This document shows, in pieces, positions 7,949 through 17,971 of a stretch of DNA of 64,000 nucleotides; position 1 is the stretch's first letter; each line of letters begins with the position of its first letter. Below the pieces are notes generated by a model. That model had not been told where the DNA came from, ran no database searches, and was given only the letters and a program-made list of their open reading frames with translations. This DNA comes from JAKFEE01 sp036675815 (lineage in GTDB: Bacteria; Pseudomonadota; Alphaproteobacteria; Rhodospirillales; Magnetospirillaceae), in assembly GCA_036675815.1 (NCBI GenBank), contig JAKFEE010000059.1, forward strand, positions 1 to 64,000, in the 5' to 3' direction. Position numbers and translations under genes: made by a program.

Positions 7949-9253
7949 TCATGCCTTGCGCAGGACCGCGACGAAGAAGCCGTCGGTGCGGTGGCGTGCC
8001 GGCGTGAGCCGCAGATAGGGGCCGGTCGCCGGGCAATCGCCCCCCAGCGCCTGCTCCCACGCGTCGGCCACCGGCACGAGCTGGAAATCGGCATGGCCGG
8101 CGAGGAAGGCTTCGACTTGGCGCTCGTTCTCTTCGGGGAGCAGCGAACAGGTGGCGTAGACCAGCCGGCCGCCGGCCGCAACCAGGCGCGCCGCCGCGGC
8201 CAGCACGCGGCGCTGCACCGCCGCCAACTCGGCCAAACGCTCGGGCGTCAGCCGCCATTTGGCGTCGGGATTGCGCCGCCAGGTGCCGGTGCCGGTGCAC
8301 GGCGCATCGACCAGCACTTTGTCGAAGCCGCCGGAATGGCGCTTCACCCACGGATCGTCCTCGTCGCGCAACACCTGTCGGCGGGCATTGTGGACGCCGG
8401 CGCGACGCAAGCGGTCGCTGGCGCGGTCGACCCGGCCCTGCGATACGTCGCAGGCGACGAGGCGCCCCTTGTTTTGCATCAAGGCCGCCAGCGCCAGGGT
8501 CTTGCCGCCGGCGCCGGCGCAGAAATCGACGACCGCTTCGCCCGGCTTGGCTCCGGTCAGCAGCGCCACCAGCTGCGAGCCCTCGTCCTGGACCTCGATC
8601 CAGCCGTCGCGGAAGGCGGCATGCTGCATCAGCGCGATGCGTGCCGGCAGGCGCAGGCCCAAGGGGGACAGTGACGTCGGCTGCGCGGCGATGCCATCGG
8701 CGGCCAGCGCCGCGATTGCCTGCTCGCGCGTCGCCTTCAGCGTGTTGACCCGCAGGTCGAAGGGCGCCTCGTCGCGCAGCGCCGCCAGCTCGGCCGGGGC
8801 TTCGTCACCATGGGCCTCGCGCAGATGGGCCTCGACCCAGGCCGGGTATTCGCCCTTCACCGCCGCCGGCATCTCATGGTGAAACAGCGGCTTGCCATGC
8901 AGGCCGCCGACCAGGCCGCGCTCTTCGGCGGACAGCGGCACCGGCAGGCGGTCGCCGCCCAGGAACAGCTTGGCCAGTTGCTCGGGCGTCGCCCTTTCGG
9001 TGATGGCCAGATCGGCCAGCAGCAGGGCGCGGCCATCCCGAGCGGCATGTCCAATACGATCGAGCCACCATTCCAGCCGGGCGCGGCGCCGCAGCACGCC
9101 ATAGACGCGCTCGGCGATGTCGCGGCGATCCTTGGCGCCGATGTAGCGGCGGCCGGCGAAGTAGTACGAGGCCACGCCGTCGGCCGGCCGCGGCGAGGCG
9201 GCGATGAGGTCGAGCAGTTCGATGGCGGCGAGCAGCCGGGCGGCAGGGATCAT
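7949..9253 (-). CDS. RsmB-type 16S rRNA (cytosine-5) methyltransferase
   Basis: A 434-residue SAM-dependent RNA m5C methyltransferase of the RsmB/NOL1/Sun family. Residues 1-140 form the NusB-like N-terminal region (ARLLAAIELLDLI, KDRRDIAERVYGVLRRR). The Rossmann domain carries DFCAGAGGKTLALAAL (SAM loop), the catalytic motif DAPCTGTGTWRRNPD, and the second conserved Cys in YATCSLLPEEN. Members methylate C967 or a neighbouring site of 16S rRNA; the exact position is inferred. It lies downstream of guaB on the same strand, separated by a repeat. Confidence 0.88.
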   Translation of the reverse strand: MIPAARLLAAIELLDLIAASPRPADGVASYYFAGRRYIGAKDRRDIAERVYGVLRRRARLEWWLDRIGHAARDGRALLLADLAITERATPEQLAKLFLGGDRLPVPLSAEERGLVGGLHGKPLFHHEMPAAVKGEYPAWVEAHLREAHGDEAPAELAALRDEAPFDLRVNTLKATREQAIAALAADGIAAQPTSLSPLGLRLPARIALMQHAAFRDGWIEVQDEGSQLVALLTGAKPGEAVVDFCAGAGGKTLALAALMQNKGRLVACDVSQGRVDRASDRLRRAGVHNARRQVLRDEDDPWVKRHSGGFDKVLVDAPCTGTGTWRRNPDAKWRLTPERLAELAAVQRRVLAAAARLVAAGGRLVYATCSLLPEENERQVEAFLAGHADFQLVPVADAWEQALGGDCPATGPYLRLTPARHRTDGFFVAVLRKA

Positions 9254-9282
9254 CGGTGCGGTTCAGCCTTTTTTTTTGCGTC

Positions 9283-9413
9283 ATGCCCGAAAACGGGCAT
9301 CCACTTGGAGCGCGGACCTCCAGGTCCGCGAACGATGCGGAGCTGGAGCTTCGCGCTCCAAGTGTCGGCCTGACTCAATGGGTTCCCGCTTTCACGGGAA
9401 TGACGGAGTAGAA
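9283..9413. repeat. Composite palindromic repeat between guaB and the methyltransferase gene
   Basis: A GTCATGCCCGAAAACGGGCATCC hairpin is followed by a full nested palindrome at 9305-9362 (TTGGAGCGCGGACCTCC ... GCTTCGCGCTCCAA) and then GGGTTCCCGCTTTCACGGGAATGACG. Two repeat families are thus combined, the second sitting between two halves of the first. Confidence 0.8.
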
Positions 9414-9418
9414 GCGAA

Positions 9419-10876
<1,458 letters not shown>

Positions 10877-10879
<3 letters not shown>

Positions 10880-10890
10880 TGCCGCCTCCT
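10877..10890 (-). promoter_or_regulatory. Ribosome-binding site that fixes the TTG start of guaB
   Basis: AGGAGG (10890-10885, minus strand), a five-base spacer, then TTG at 10879-10877. No ATG or GTG in frame matches the family N-terminus, so this site decides the start. Confidence 0.8.
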
Positions 10891-10999
10891 GGAAGAGTGT
10901 GGCGCGGTATATATACACATTCCCCTGGCGGCGCCAACAAAAGCCGGCTGCGAACGAGATGGAACGCATCGGAAAACGATCAATCGGCGCGCCATCGGT

Positions 11000-11099
11000 C
11001 CATTCCCGCGAAAGCGGGAATCCATTCCGTTGGCTTTCGGCACGATTGAAGGCGCCGAGAGGTGTCAGGAGTGGACTCACGCTTTCGTGGGAGTGACAG
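11000..11099. repeat. Paired palindromic repeats upstream of guaB
   Basis: CATTCCCGCGAAAGCGGGAA at 11001-11020 and an opposed, drifted copy (ACGCTTTCGTGGGAGTGACA) ending at 11099 flank about 40 bases of unique sequence. They fill the spacer between the aminopeptidase stop codon and the guaB promoter region. Confidence 0.75.
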
Positions 11100-12551
11100 C
11101 TAGCCCCGCACCAGCGTCTCCAGCAGCCGCACGCCGAAGCCGGTCGGCCCCTTCGGCCCCAGCGGATGCGCCTCGGTGGCGTCGGCCACCCCGGCGATGT
11201 CGAGATGTGCCCAGGGTACGCCGTCGGGCACAAACCGCTGCAGGAAACGCGCGGCGTGCAGGGCATCGGGCGCCCTGCCCCAGGCGCAGTTGCGCATGTC
11301 GGCGATGTCCGACTTCAGCGCCTCGTCGTGGCTCTCCGACAGCGGCAGGCGCCACAGCGGCTCACCCACCGCGGCCCCGGCCCCCAGCAGCGCCTTGGCC
11401 AATGGCTCGTCGGCGCTGAACAGCCCGGCGTGATGCCGCCCCAGGGTGACCACCACCGCGCCGGTCAGGGTGGCGAGGTCGATCACCGCCCGCGGCCGCA
11501 GGGTGGCGCACGACCACGCCACGGCATCGGCCAGCACCAGCCGCCCCTCGGCATCGGTGTCCACCACCTCGACCGTCTGACCGTCGTAGGCGCGGATCAC
11601 GTCGCCCGGCCGCAACGCATTCCCCGACGGCATGTTCTCGGCCAGCGCGAGCACCGCCACCGCATTGACCGGGGCATGCTGGAGCGCCAGGGCACGCAGC
11701 GCACCGAGGGCGGCGGCGGCACCGCCCATGTCGCCCTTCATCTCGTGGACGTGCTCGCCGTGCTTGATCGAGATGCCGCCGCTGTCGAAGGTGATGCCCT
11801 TGCCGACGAACACCCACGGCGCCGTACCGGCCGCACCGCCCAGCCAGCGGGCCACCACCAGCCGCGGCGCCTGGGCGCTGCCGCGGCCGACCGCGCACAG
11901 CAGGCCCAGCCCCTCGCGCTCGAGCCGCGCCCCCTCCAGCACCTCGACCGCCACGCCATCCTGGCGCGACTGCAGGGCATGTTCGGCAAAGGTGGCCGGG
12001 GTGAGCAGATTGCCCGGCGCGACGACGAGGTCGCGACAGAACAGCACCGAGTCGACGATGCCGTCCAACCGCCGATAGGCAGCGGCGGCGGCGTCACCAC
12101 CGGCCAGCGTGGCCTCCGCCAGCGTGGGGGCATCCTCGGGATCAGGGCGGCCGCGCAGCTCGGCCGGCGGCCGCCAGGCGCGCAGGCGCAGGCCCACCGC
12201 CACATGCGCCGCCAGCGGACCGAGATCGAAGGCGACCGACAGCGCCGTCACCCCCGAGCACAGCAACTCGGCCGCCAGCGCCCCGCCCAGGCGCTCGGCC
12301 CGCTGCGGCGTCATCTCGCCCTCGGCGCCGAGGCCGACGATCACCACCCGGCCCGCGGCAAGGCCCGGCGGCGCAAAAACCGTCAGCAACTGCCCTTCCC
12401 GGCCCTCGAAGCGGCCGGCGGCGACGGCGCGTGACAGGGCGCCATCGCCGTCGAGCCGCTGGAAGGCCGGCTCGGCGCGCCCGCCCTGCCAGACGCCGAC
12501 CGCCACCGCCGGGGCATCGACGGGCGGCGCGGCAGAAAAGGCGACCCGCAC
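11100..12551 (-). CDS. M17 leucyl aminopeptidase, second (divergent) copy
   Basis: A 483-residue cytosolic metallo-aminopeptidase paralogous to the gene immediately upstream. The two-metal centre is present: GKGITFDSGGISIK (Lys and Asp ligands), MKGDMGG (Asp ligand) and DTDAEGRLVLADA (Asp and Glu ligands, catalytic Arg). The first residue of that last motif is Asp where the family has Asn. It starts with GTG at the very base after the TAG of the upstream pepA, so translation is probably coupled. The N-terminal 170 residues are much more diverged than the catalytic half. Both copies look active; hetero-oligomers are possible. Confidence 0.88.
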   Translation of the reverse strand: MRVAFSAAPPVDAPAVAVGVWQGGRAEPAFQRLDGDGALSRAVAAGRFEGREGQLLTVFAPPGLAAGRVVIVGLGAEGEMTPQRAERLGGALAAELLCSGVTALSVAFDLGPLAAHVAVGLRLRAWRPPAELRGRPDPEDAPTLAEATLAGGDAAAAAYRRLDGIVDSVLFCRDLVVAPGNLLTPATFAEHALQSRQDGVAVEVLEGARLEREGLGLLCAVGRGSAQAPRLVVARWLGGAAGTAPWVFVGKGITFDSGGISIKHGEHVHEMKGDMGGAAAALGALRALALQHAPVNAVAVLALAENMPSGNALRPGDVIRAYDGQTVEVVDTDAEGRLVLADAVAWSCATLRPRAVIDLATLTGAVVVTLGRHHAGLFSADEPLAKALLGAGAAVGEPLWRLPLSESHDEALKSDIADMRNCAWGRAPDALHAARFLQRFVPDGVPWAHLDIAGVADATEAHPLGPKGPTGFGVRLLETLVRG

Positions 12552-14048
12552 CTACTTCTCTTCGTAGTGGTCGGCCACCAGGCGGTCGAGCAGCCGCACG
12601 CCGAAGGCGGTCGCGCCCTTGGGCGTGGTGGCGGTGTCCTTCTTCGACCAGGTGACGCCGGCGATGTCGAGATGCGCCCACGGCAGGTCGTTGACGAAGC
12701 GCTGCAGGAACTGCGCCGCGGTGATCGATCCGCCGTCGCGGCCGCCGACGTTCTTCATGTCGGCGATGTCCGACTTGATCAGCTTGTCATAGGCGTCGCC
12801 CATCGGCATGCGCCACACCGGCTCGCCCACGTCCTTGCCGACGGCGGCCAGACGCTCGCTGAGTTCGTCGTTGTTGGAGAACAGGCCGGCGTACTCGGTG
12901 CCGAGCGAGATGATGATGGCGCCGGTGAGGGTAGCCAGGTCGATCATGAATTTCGGCTTGAAGCGGTCCTGGGTGTACCACAGGGCATCGGCCAGCACGA
13001 GGCGGCCTTCGGCGTCGGTGTTGATCACTTCGATGGTCTGGCCCGACATCGAGGTGACGACGTCACCGGGGCGCTGCGCCGTGCCCGAGGGCATGTTCTC
13101 GACCAAGCCAACCACGGCGACGACGTCGGCCTTGGCCTTGCGCCCGGCCAGCGCCCGCATCAGGCCGACGACGACGCCGGCGCCGCCCATGTCCCACTTC
13201 ATGTCCTCCATGTTGGCCGAGGGCTTGATGGAGATGCCGCCGGAATCGAAGCATACCCCCTTGCCGACGAAGGCGATGGGCTGGCTGTCCTCGCGGCCGG
13301 TGCCGTTCCAGCGCATCACCACCAGTTGCGACTCGCGCTCCGAGCCCTGGCCGACGCCGAGCAAGGCGCCCATGCCCAGCTTGCGCATCTGCTTCTCGCC
13401 CAGCACCTCGACCTCGACGCCGAGGTCGGCCAGCTTGCGCGCCTCGTTGGCCAGAGTTTCCGGATAGATGACATTGGCCGGTTCGCTGACCAGATCGCGC
13501 GTCATGGCCACGCCCTCGACGACCGCCTCCAACGGCGCGTAGGCCCGGGCAGCGGCATCGGCGGCATCGGTGAGCACCCTCACCTTCTTGAGCGCCGGCT
13601 TGTCCTCCTTCTTCTCCTTGGTCAGGTACTTGTCGAAGCGATAGGCGCGCAGCCGCGCTGCCAGCGCCGCATGGGCGGCGAAGGCGGCCGCGTCGATCTT
13701 GGCGCCGTCGACGGCGTCGCAGACGATGGCCGCCTGCTCATCGCCGGCCCCCGCCAACTGGGCGACGGCGGTGCCGCCGAAGCGCTCGGCGGCGGCGGCG
13801 TCGATGCCGTCGGCCTTGCCGAGGCCGATCAACAGGATGCGCGCCACGCCCACGCCGGAAGGGGCGAGCAGCATCAACGTCTGGTCCTTCTTGCCCTCGA
13901 AGCGGCTGGCAGTCATCGCCCGCGTCAGCGCGCCGCCGGTCCTGGCGTCGAACTCGCGGCCGGTGGCGGTCAGCACGCGCCCTTCAAGGGCGCCGACGGC
14001 AACGGCACCGTCCTCGGGCAGGGCAAGCTGGGAAAAACCGATCTTCAT
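12552..14048 (-). CDS. pepA: Leucyl aminopeptidase (M17)
   Basis: A 498-residue cytosolic hexameric zinc/manganese peptidase that removes N-terminal residues from peptides. Metal-binding and catalytic motifs are complete: GKGVCFDSGGISIK at about residue 265, MKWDMGG, and the signature NTDAEGRLVLADAL at about residue 347. The C-terminus (WSKKDTATTPKGATAFGVRLL) is standard. The flanking N-terminal domain includes a Lys-rich stretch (LTKEKKEDKPALKK) often seen in alphaproteobacterial PepA. It is upstream of, and abuts, its paralogue. Confidence 0.95.
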   Translation of the reverse strand: MKIGFSQLALPEDGAVAVGALEGRVLTATGREFDARTGGALTRAMTASRFEGKKDQTLMLLAPSGVGVARILLIGLGKADGIDAAAAERFGGTAVAQLAGAGDEQAAIVCDAVDGAKIDAAAFAAHAALAARLRAYRFDKYLTKEKKEDKPALKKVRVLTDAADAAARAYAPLEAVVEGVAMTRDLVSEPANVIYPETLANEARKLADLGVEVEVLGEKQMRKLGMGALLGVGQGSERESQLVVMRWNGTGREDSQPIAFVGKGVCFDSGGISIKPSANMEDMKWDMGGAGVVVGLMRALAGRKAKADVVAVVGLVENMPSGTAQRPGDVVTSMSGQTIEVINTDAEGRLVLADALWYTQDRFKPKFMIDLATLTGAIIISLGTEYAGLFSNNDELSERLAAVGKDVGEPVWRMPMGDAYDKLIKSDIADMKNVGGRDGGSITAAQFLQRFVNDLPWAHLDIAGVTWSKKDTATTPKGATAFGVRLLDRLVADHYEEK

Positions 14049-14134
14049 CGATGGAGCCTCGCGATTTAACGAATGGAGGAACTGAAATGCCCTCCAATCT
14101 AGTCAACGCCCCGGCAAAGGAAAGAGGCGCATGG

Positions 14135-14527
14135 TCAGGCGACGTTGCGCTCGCCGCCCGGCTCGAACGCCGGCACCACCACCTCCAGTCGATCGAAGGT
14201 CAAACGCGGCGCCTTCTGGCGGCCCGCGCCCTCTTCGAATTCGATCATCCCGTAGCTCTCCATCGTCGCCAAGGTGCGGCTGAGATTGGAGACCTCCCGG
14301 CCGGAAAGCTCGGCCAGTTCGGTCAGCGATGACGGCCGGCGCCGTGCGATCAGCCGTAGCAGGTCCTGATTGGATTCCGACAGGAGCTGGCCGAGGCTGG
14401 CCAGCGAGGTGAACCACACGTCCGGCTCGCCGACCGACCTCATGCCCTCGCCCCTGGCGATGGCGACGAGCCGGTCCTTGGCCTGTGCGTAGCTCCTGAT
14501 GCCGATCTTCAAGACCCGCTCTCTCAT
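14135..14527 (-). CDS. Winged-helix regulator of the HVO_A0114 antitoxin-like type
   Basis: A 130-residue DNA-binding protein. The region from about residue 50 to 115 reads as an MarR-like winged helix (LLRLIARRRPSSLTELAELSGREVSNLSRTLATMESYGMI), with the recognition helix around GREVSNLSRTL. Such proteins are commonly encoded directly downstream of a TumE/DUF6516 toxin. Here the start ATG overlaps the stop of a truncated DUF6516-like frame as ATGA. The longer frame upstream of 14527 is the shadow of that remnant. The antitoxin role is inferred from the pairing. Confidence 0.75.
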   Translation of the reverse strand: MRERVLKIGIRSYAQAKDRLVAIARGEGMRSVGEPDVWFTSLASLGQLLSESNQDLLRLIARRRPSSLTELAELSGREVSNLSRTLATMESYGMIEFEEGAGRQKAPRLTFDRLEVVVPAFEPGGERNVA

Positions 14528-14673
14528 GTGATCACCCCGACCAGACGCAGATGCCATTCGACATCGATAAAGAAATCCCGCACCAGCCCGGCGTAATCGC
14601 GGAACTCGTAGCGCACCCGTGCACCGCCGGCGGTATGGCGATGGCGATGGCGATAGCCATGGTCGTCGCCCCA
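14524..14673 (-). pseudogene. C-terminal remnant of a TumE/DUF6516-like toxin
   Basis: In the frame ending at the TGA 14526-14524, 49 codons encode ...GDDHGYRHRHRHTAGG... then YEFRDYAGLVRDFFIDVEWH. This resembles the C-terminal part of DUF6516 proteins (a GDHRH motif, then Y-F-(x)n-L-x-x-DFxxDVE). There is no start codon that would give a full protein, an in-frame TGA lies at 14676-14674, and the preceding N-terminal half is missing. The 4-base ATGA overlap with the regulator gene is the usual toxin-antitoxin join. It is read here as a decayed toxin whose partner survives. Confidence 0.5.
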
Positions 14674-14738
14674 TCATATCACCAGAAGATAAGAAGGCAA
14701 CCCGTATGCCCGGAATTGGAGCGCTGAGCGCCAAAACC

Positions 14739-15692
14739 TCAAGCCTCGCCGCGCATCTCGGCCATCGGCTGGCGCTCGGCCGCGAGCAGCCACACCACGC
14801 CGCCGGGCAGGCTGGTGAGGACGATGATCCCGCCCCAGATCACCGACAGGGCCAAGGCCGCCGGCGCCGGCACGCCGACGAAGCCGAAGGCGGCGATCAT
14901 CGCCCCCTCGCGCACCCCCCAGCCAGAGATGGAGATGGGCAGCGTGGTGATCAGGATGACCGGCGGCACCAGCGCCAGGCAATCGAGCAGGCCGACATCG
15001 ATGTGCAGGGCCCGAGCCAGGACGAAGACGACCAGGGCGAGGTTGACGTGACCGACGACGGCCCAGGCCAGGGTCCGGCCGGCCACCACCGGGTCGAGGA
15101 AGGTTCGCCGGGCGTCGCGGGCGAGGGCGACGAGGCCGCGGACCGCCCGAAAGCCATGCAGGGCTTGCGGCAGGCGGTCGAGTTGCGTCAGCACGGCGAC
15201 CCCGACGATGCCCAGCAGGCCAAGCGCCGGGAAAACCCAGGCGCCGGGCAAGGCATCCAGGCGCTGCATCAGGACGGGCTGCATGGCCAAGACCAGCAGA
15301 ATCAGGCCCAATACCGTCGCCACGCGCTCGAGCATCACGCTGTTGACCGCCGTCGACAGCGCCAGCCCGGCCCGGCGGCCGAACCACATGCGCACGGCGT
15401 CGCCGCCCACCGACGACGGCAGGGCCAGATTGAAAAAGCAGCCGATGTAGTAGACGGCGAGGGTGCGCGGTAACGTCAGCGCGCCATCAAGCGCCCTGAC
15501 CACCGAGTGCCAGCGCACGGCGCCGATGGGGACCTGCGCCGCCATGACGACCATCGCCACGGCAAACAGGCCGATGTCCATGCCCTTGGCCTGCCGCCAG
15601 GCATCGGCCAGATCGACATTGGCCAACAGATAGGCGAACACGCCCACCGTCAGCGCGATCTTTCCCGCCCATGGCAGCCATTTCCCCAGCAT
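14739..15692 (-). CDS. Lysylphosphatidylglycerol synthase TM-region/flippase-like membrane protein (UPF0104)
   Basis: A 317-residue inner-membrane protein with about eight helices matching the LPG_synthase_TM family. The typical core is visible: YYIGCFFNLALPSSVGGDAVRMW at about residues 80-102 (the F-N-x-x-LPSSxGGDxxR signature) and a later SISGWGVREGAM motif near residue 270. Relatives flip or transport lipids, but bacterial stand-alone members are uncharacterised. It lacks the soluble aminoacyltransferase domain of MprF. It follows amrS on the same strand by 66 bases and may be cotranscribed with it. Confidence 0.85.
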   Translation of the reverse strand: MLGKWLPWAGKIALTVGVFAYLLANVDLADAWRQAKGMDIGLFAVAMVVMAAQVPIGAVRWHSVVRALDGALTLPRTLAVYYIGCFFNLALPSSVGGDAVRMWFGRRAGLALSTAVNSVMLERVATVLGLILLVLAMQPVLMQRLDALPGAWVFPALGLLGIVGVAVLTQLDRLPQALHGFRAVRGLVALARDARRTFLDPVVAGRTLAWAVVGHVNLALVVFVLARALHIDVGLLDCLALVPPVILITTLPISISGWGVREGAMIAAFGFVGVPAPAALALSVIWGGIIVLTSLPGGVVWLLAAERQPMAEMRGEA

Positions 15693-15758
15693 CGACCGCG
15701 CCTCGTCACCGTCCGCCGCAGCATTAGCACGGCGGCTCGGGCGAGGTCACGCCTGCGA

Positions 15759-16853
15759 TCACGCCACCTGCGCCAGCCGCACCGGCCGGCGGCGGCTGCC
15801 CCAATGGCCGGGGCTAGCCTCGAACACCCCGGCACAGGCGGTGCCGCAGGTTAGGCATTTGCCCTCACCGTCGAGATTCCACGCGCCCAGCTCGTAGCCG
15901 GCGCGCTCGATTAGCAAACCCCTGCACGAATGACACCAGGTGCTGCCGCCGTCGATGTCGATGACGTTGCCGATGTAGCAGTAGCGGATGCCGTTGCCCT
16001 GGGCGATGCTTCGCGCGCGGCGCAAGGTGGCAGCGGGCGTGGCCGGCGTCTCCATCATCTTCCAGTCGGGATGGAAGGCGGTGAAATGCAGCGGCACGTC
16101 CGGCCCGAGATGGCTTACCACCCATTGTGTCATCGCCTCGAGCTCGGCATCGGAATCATTCTCGCCGGGGATCAGCAGCGTGGTGATCTCGAACCACACC
16201 TCGGTCTCGTGCTTGAGATAGGCGAGCGTGTCGAGCACCGGCTGCAGGTGGCCGCTGCACAGCCGCGCGTAGAACCCCTCGGTGAAGCCTTTGAGATCGA
16301 TGTTGGCGGCGTCCATGTGGGCGTAGAGGTCGCGCCGCGCCGCCTCGCCCATGTAGCCGGCGCTCACCGCCACCGCCTTGATGCCCCGCGCCCGGCAGGC
16401 ATCGGCGACGTCGGTGGCGTATTCGAGGAAGATCACCGGGTCGTTGTAGGTGAAGGCGACGCTGCGGCACCCCTGCTCCTCGGCCATGCGGGCAATGGCT
16501 TCGGGCGACGCCTGGTCGTTGAGGCGGTCCCACTCGCGCGCCTTGCTGATCTCCCAGTTCTGGCAGAACTTGCAGGTCAGGTTGCAGCCGGCGGTGCCGA
16601 ACGACAGGATGGGGGTGCCGGGCAGGAAGTGGTTGAGCGGTTTCTTCTCGATGGGATCGATGCAGAACCCCGAAGAGCGGCCATAGGTGGTGAGCACCAC
16701 CTGGTCGTCGGCGCGGGCGCGCACGAAGCACAGGCCGCGCTGGCCCTCGTGCAGCTTGCAGTAGCGCGGGCAGACGTCGCACTGCAGGCGGCCGTCGTCC
16801 AGGCGGTGCCAATGGCGTCCGGGATGGGCTTGGCTGAGATCGATGTCGGACAT
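15759..16853 (-). CDS. amrS: AmmeMemoRadiSam system radical SAM enzyme
   Basis: A 364-residue radical SAM protein with the [4Fe-4S] motif CNLTCKFC near residue 90. The N-terminus has further cysteines (CDVCPRYCKL, then GLCFVRAR), and the C-terminus a Cys-rich segment (WCHSCRGLL ... CLTCGTAC) that probably binds another cluster or zinc. FCIDPIEKKPLNHF and GTAGCNL are characteristic of AmrS. The ATG at 16853 is preferred over a TTG six bases upstream. It diverges from the genes for the two partner proteins, completing the three-gene system, whose biochemical role is unresolved. Confidence 0.95.
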   Translation of the reverse strand: MSDIDLSQAHPGRHWHRLDDGRLQCDVCPRYCKLHEGQRGLCFVRARADDQVVLTTYGRSSGFCIDPIEKKPLNHFLPGTPILSFGTAGCNLTCKFCQNWEISKAREWDRLNDQASPEAIARMAEEQGCRSVAFTYNDPVIFLEYATDVADACRARGIKAVAVSAGYMGEAARRDLYAHMDAANIDLKGFTEGFYARLCSGHLQPVLDTLAYLKHETEVWFEITTLLIPGENDSDAELEAMTQWVVSHLGPDVPLHFTAFHPDWKMMETPATPAATLRRARSIAQGNGIRYCYIGNVIDIDGGSTWCHSCRGLLIERAGYELGAWNLDGEGKCLTCGTACAGVFEASPGHWGSRRRPVRLAQVA

Positions 16854-16932
16854 GCACAAAAGACTAGGAGCGGCCCGCGCAGGTCACAATGGGACGACCC
16901 CCGTTTACACGCAAGCGCCGTCGACTTACCTA

Positions 16933-17125
16933 GACTCGTCATGCCCGCGAAAGCGGGGCGCTCGCTTCCTCGTCACTCCCGCGAAAGCGGGAGTCCATTC
17001 CGCGGGCGCCGTCGCGGAAGCGCGGGTTGGATGCCCGCGTCCGCGGGCATGATGGTGAGGGGGAACGGAGGCGGGTATGGCGTCTTTTTCCTCGTCATGC
17101 GCGCTTTCGCGGGAGTGACGGGAGC
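16933..17125. repeat. Repeat array between amrS and the MEMO gene
   Basis: At least four CCCGCGAAAGCGGG-type hairpins in alternating orientation (about 16938, 16976, 17030 and 17096), with CATGCCCGC or CACTCCCGC leads and GTCCATTCC tails. They fill most of the 300-base divergent spacer, leaving only short unique stretches next to each gene for promoters. Confidence 0.8.
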
Positions 17126-17152
17126 GCAAGTACAAGTAGTGGAGAATCCGCC

Positions 17153-17971
17153 ATGGGTGCCGTGCGCCAGCCGGCCGTCGCCGGCAGCTTCTACCCGGCC
17201 GAACCGCGCCAACTGCGCGCGCAGGTCCGCGCCTATCTGGCCGAGGCGGGCGACGGCGGGGCGGGCGAAGGCGGGCCCGTGCCCAAGGCGATCATCGCCC
17301 CGCACGCCGGCTACGTCTATTCCGCCCCCGTTGCCGCCCGCGCCTATGCGCGGCTGAGGCCGGCGCGCGGCCGGGTCCGGCGGGTGGTGCTGATGGGGCC
17401 GTCGCACCGGGTGCCGTTCCGCGGCCTGGCGGTGACCGACGCCCATGCCTATGCCACGCCGCTGGGCGACATCGCCATCGACCACGCAGCGGTGAAGAAG
17501 TTGCTGGCGCTGCCCCAGGTGGCGGTGCTCGACGCCGCGCATGCGTCCGAGCACAGCCTGGAGGTGCACCTGCCGTTCCTGCAGGAGGTCTTGGGCGGGT
17601 TCGCTTTGGTACCCGTCGTCGCCGGCAGTGCCGCCCCCGAGGCGGTCGCTGCGGCGCTGGAGGCGGTGTGGGGCGGCCACGAGACGCTGATCGTCATCAG
17701 CTCCGATCTCAGCCATTACCTCGACTACGACAGCGCCCGCCTCGTCGACGCCCGCACCTGCCAGGCCATCGAGGGCCTCGATCCGACGGGGATCGGCGAC
17801 GACCAGGCCTGCGGCCGCGTGCCCGTCTCGGGCCTGCTCAGCCTGGCCAAGCGCAAGGGCCTGCGCGTCGAGACCCTGGACTTGCGCAATTCCGGCGATA
17901 CCGCCGGCCCGCGCGACGGCGTCGTCGGCTATGGCGCCTGGGCGTTCACGGAGACACCCGCGCATGGATGA
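17153..17971 (+). CDS. amrB: AmmeMemoRadiSam system protein B (MEMO1 family)
   Basis: A 272-residue MEMO-family protein with the extradiol-dioxygenase-like fold. The conserved pocket residues are present: IIAPHAGYVYS (His), MGPSHRVPF (His), SEHSLEVHLPFLQ and SSDLSHYLDYDSA. Human MEMO1 binds metal, iron or copper, at the equivalent His/Cys site; the bacterial role is unknown. The start at 17153 matches the family opening RQPAVAGSFYP; the open frame upstream is repeat sequence. The gene overlaps the AMMECR1 gene by 8 bases, so the two are an operon. Confidence 0.94.
   Translation: MGAVRQPAVAGSFYPAEPRQLRAQVRAYLAEAGDGGAGEGGPVPKAIIAPHAGYVYSAPVAARAYARLRPARGRVRRVVLMGPSHRVPFRGLAVTDAHAYATPLGDIAIDHAAVKKLLALPQVAVLDAAHASEHSLEVHLPFLQEVLGGFALVPVVAGSAAPEAVAAALEAVWGGHETLIVISSDLSHYLDYDSARLVDARTCQAIEGLDPTGIGDDQACGRVPVSGLLSLAKRKGLRVETLDLRNSGDTAGPRDGVVGYGAWAFTETPAHG

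Noticed and set aside
14051..14332. 93-codon plus-strand frame before the regulator
   Set aside because: It covers the 3' end of the winged-helix gene in antisense; no family pattern and biased composition.
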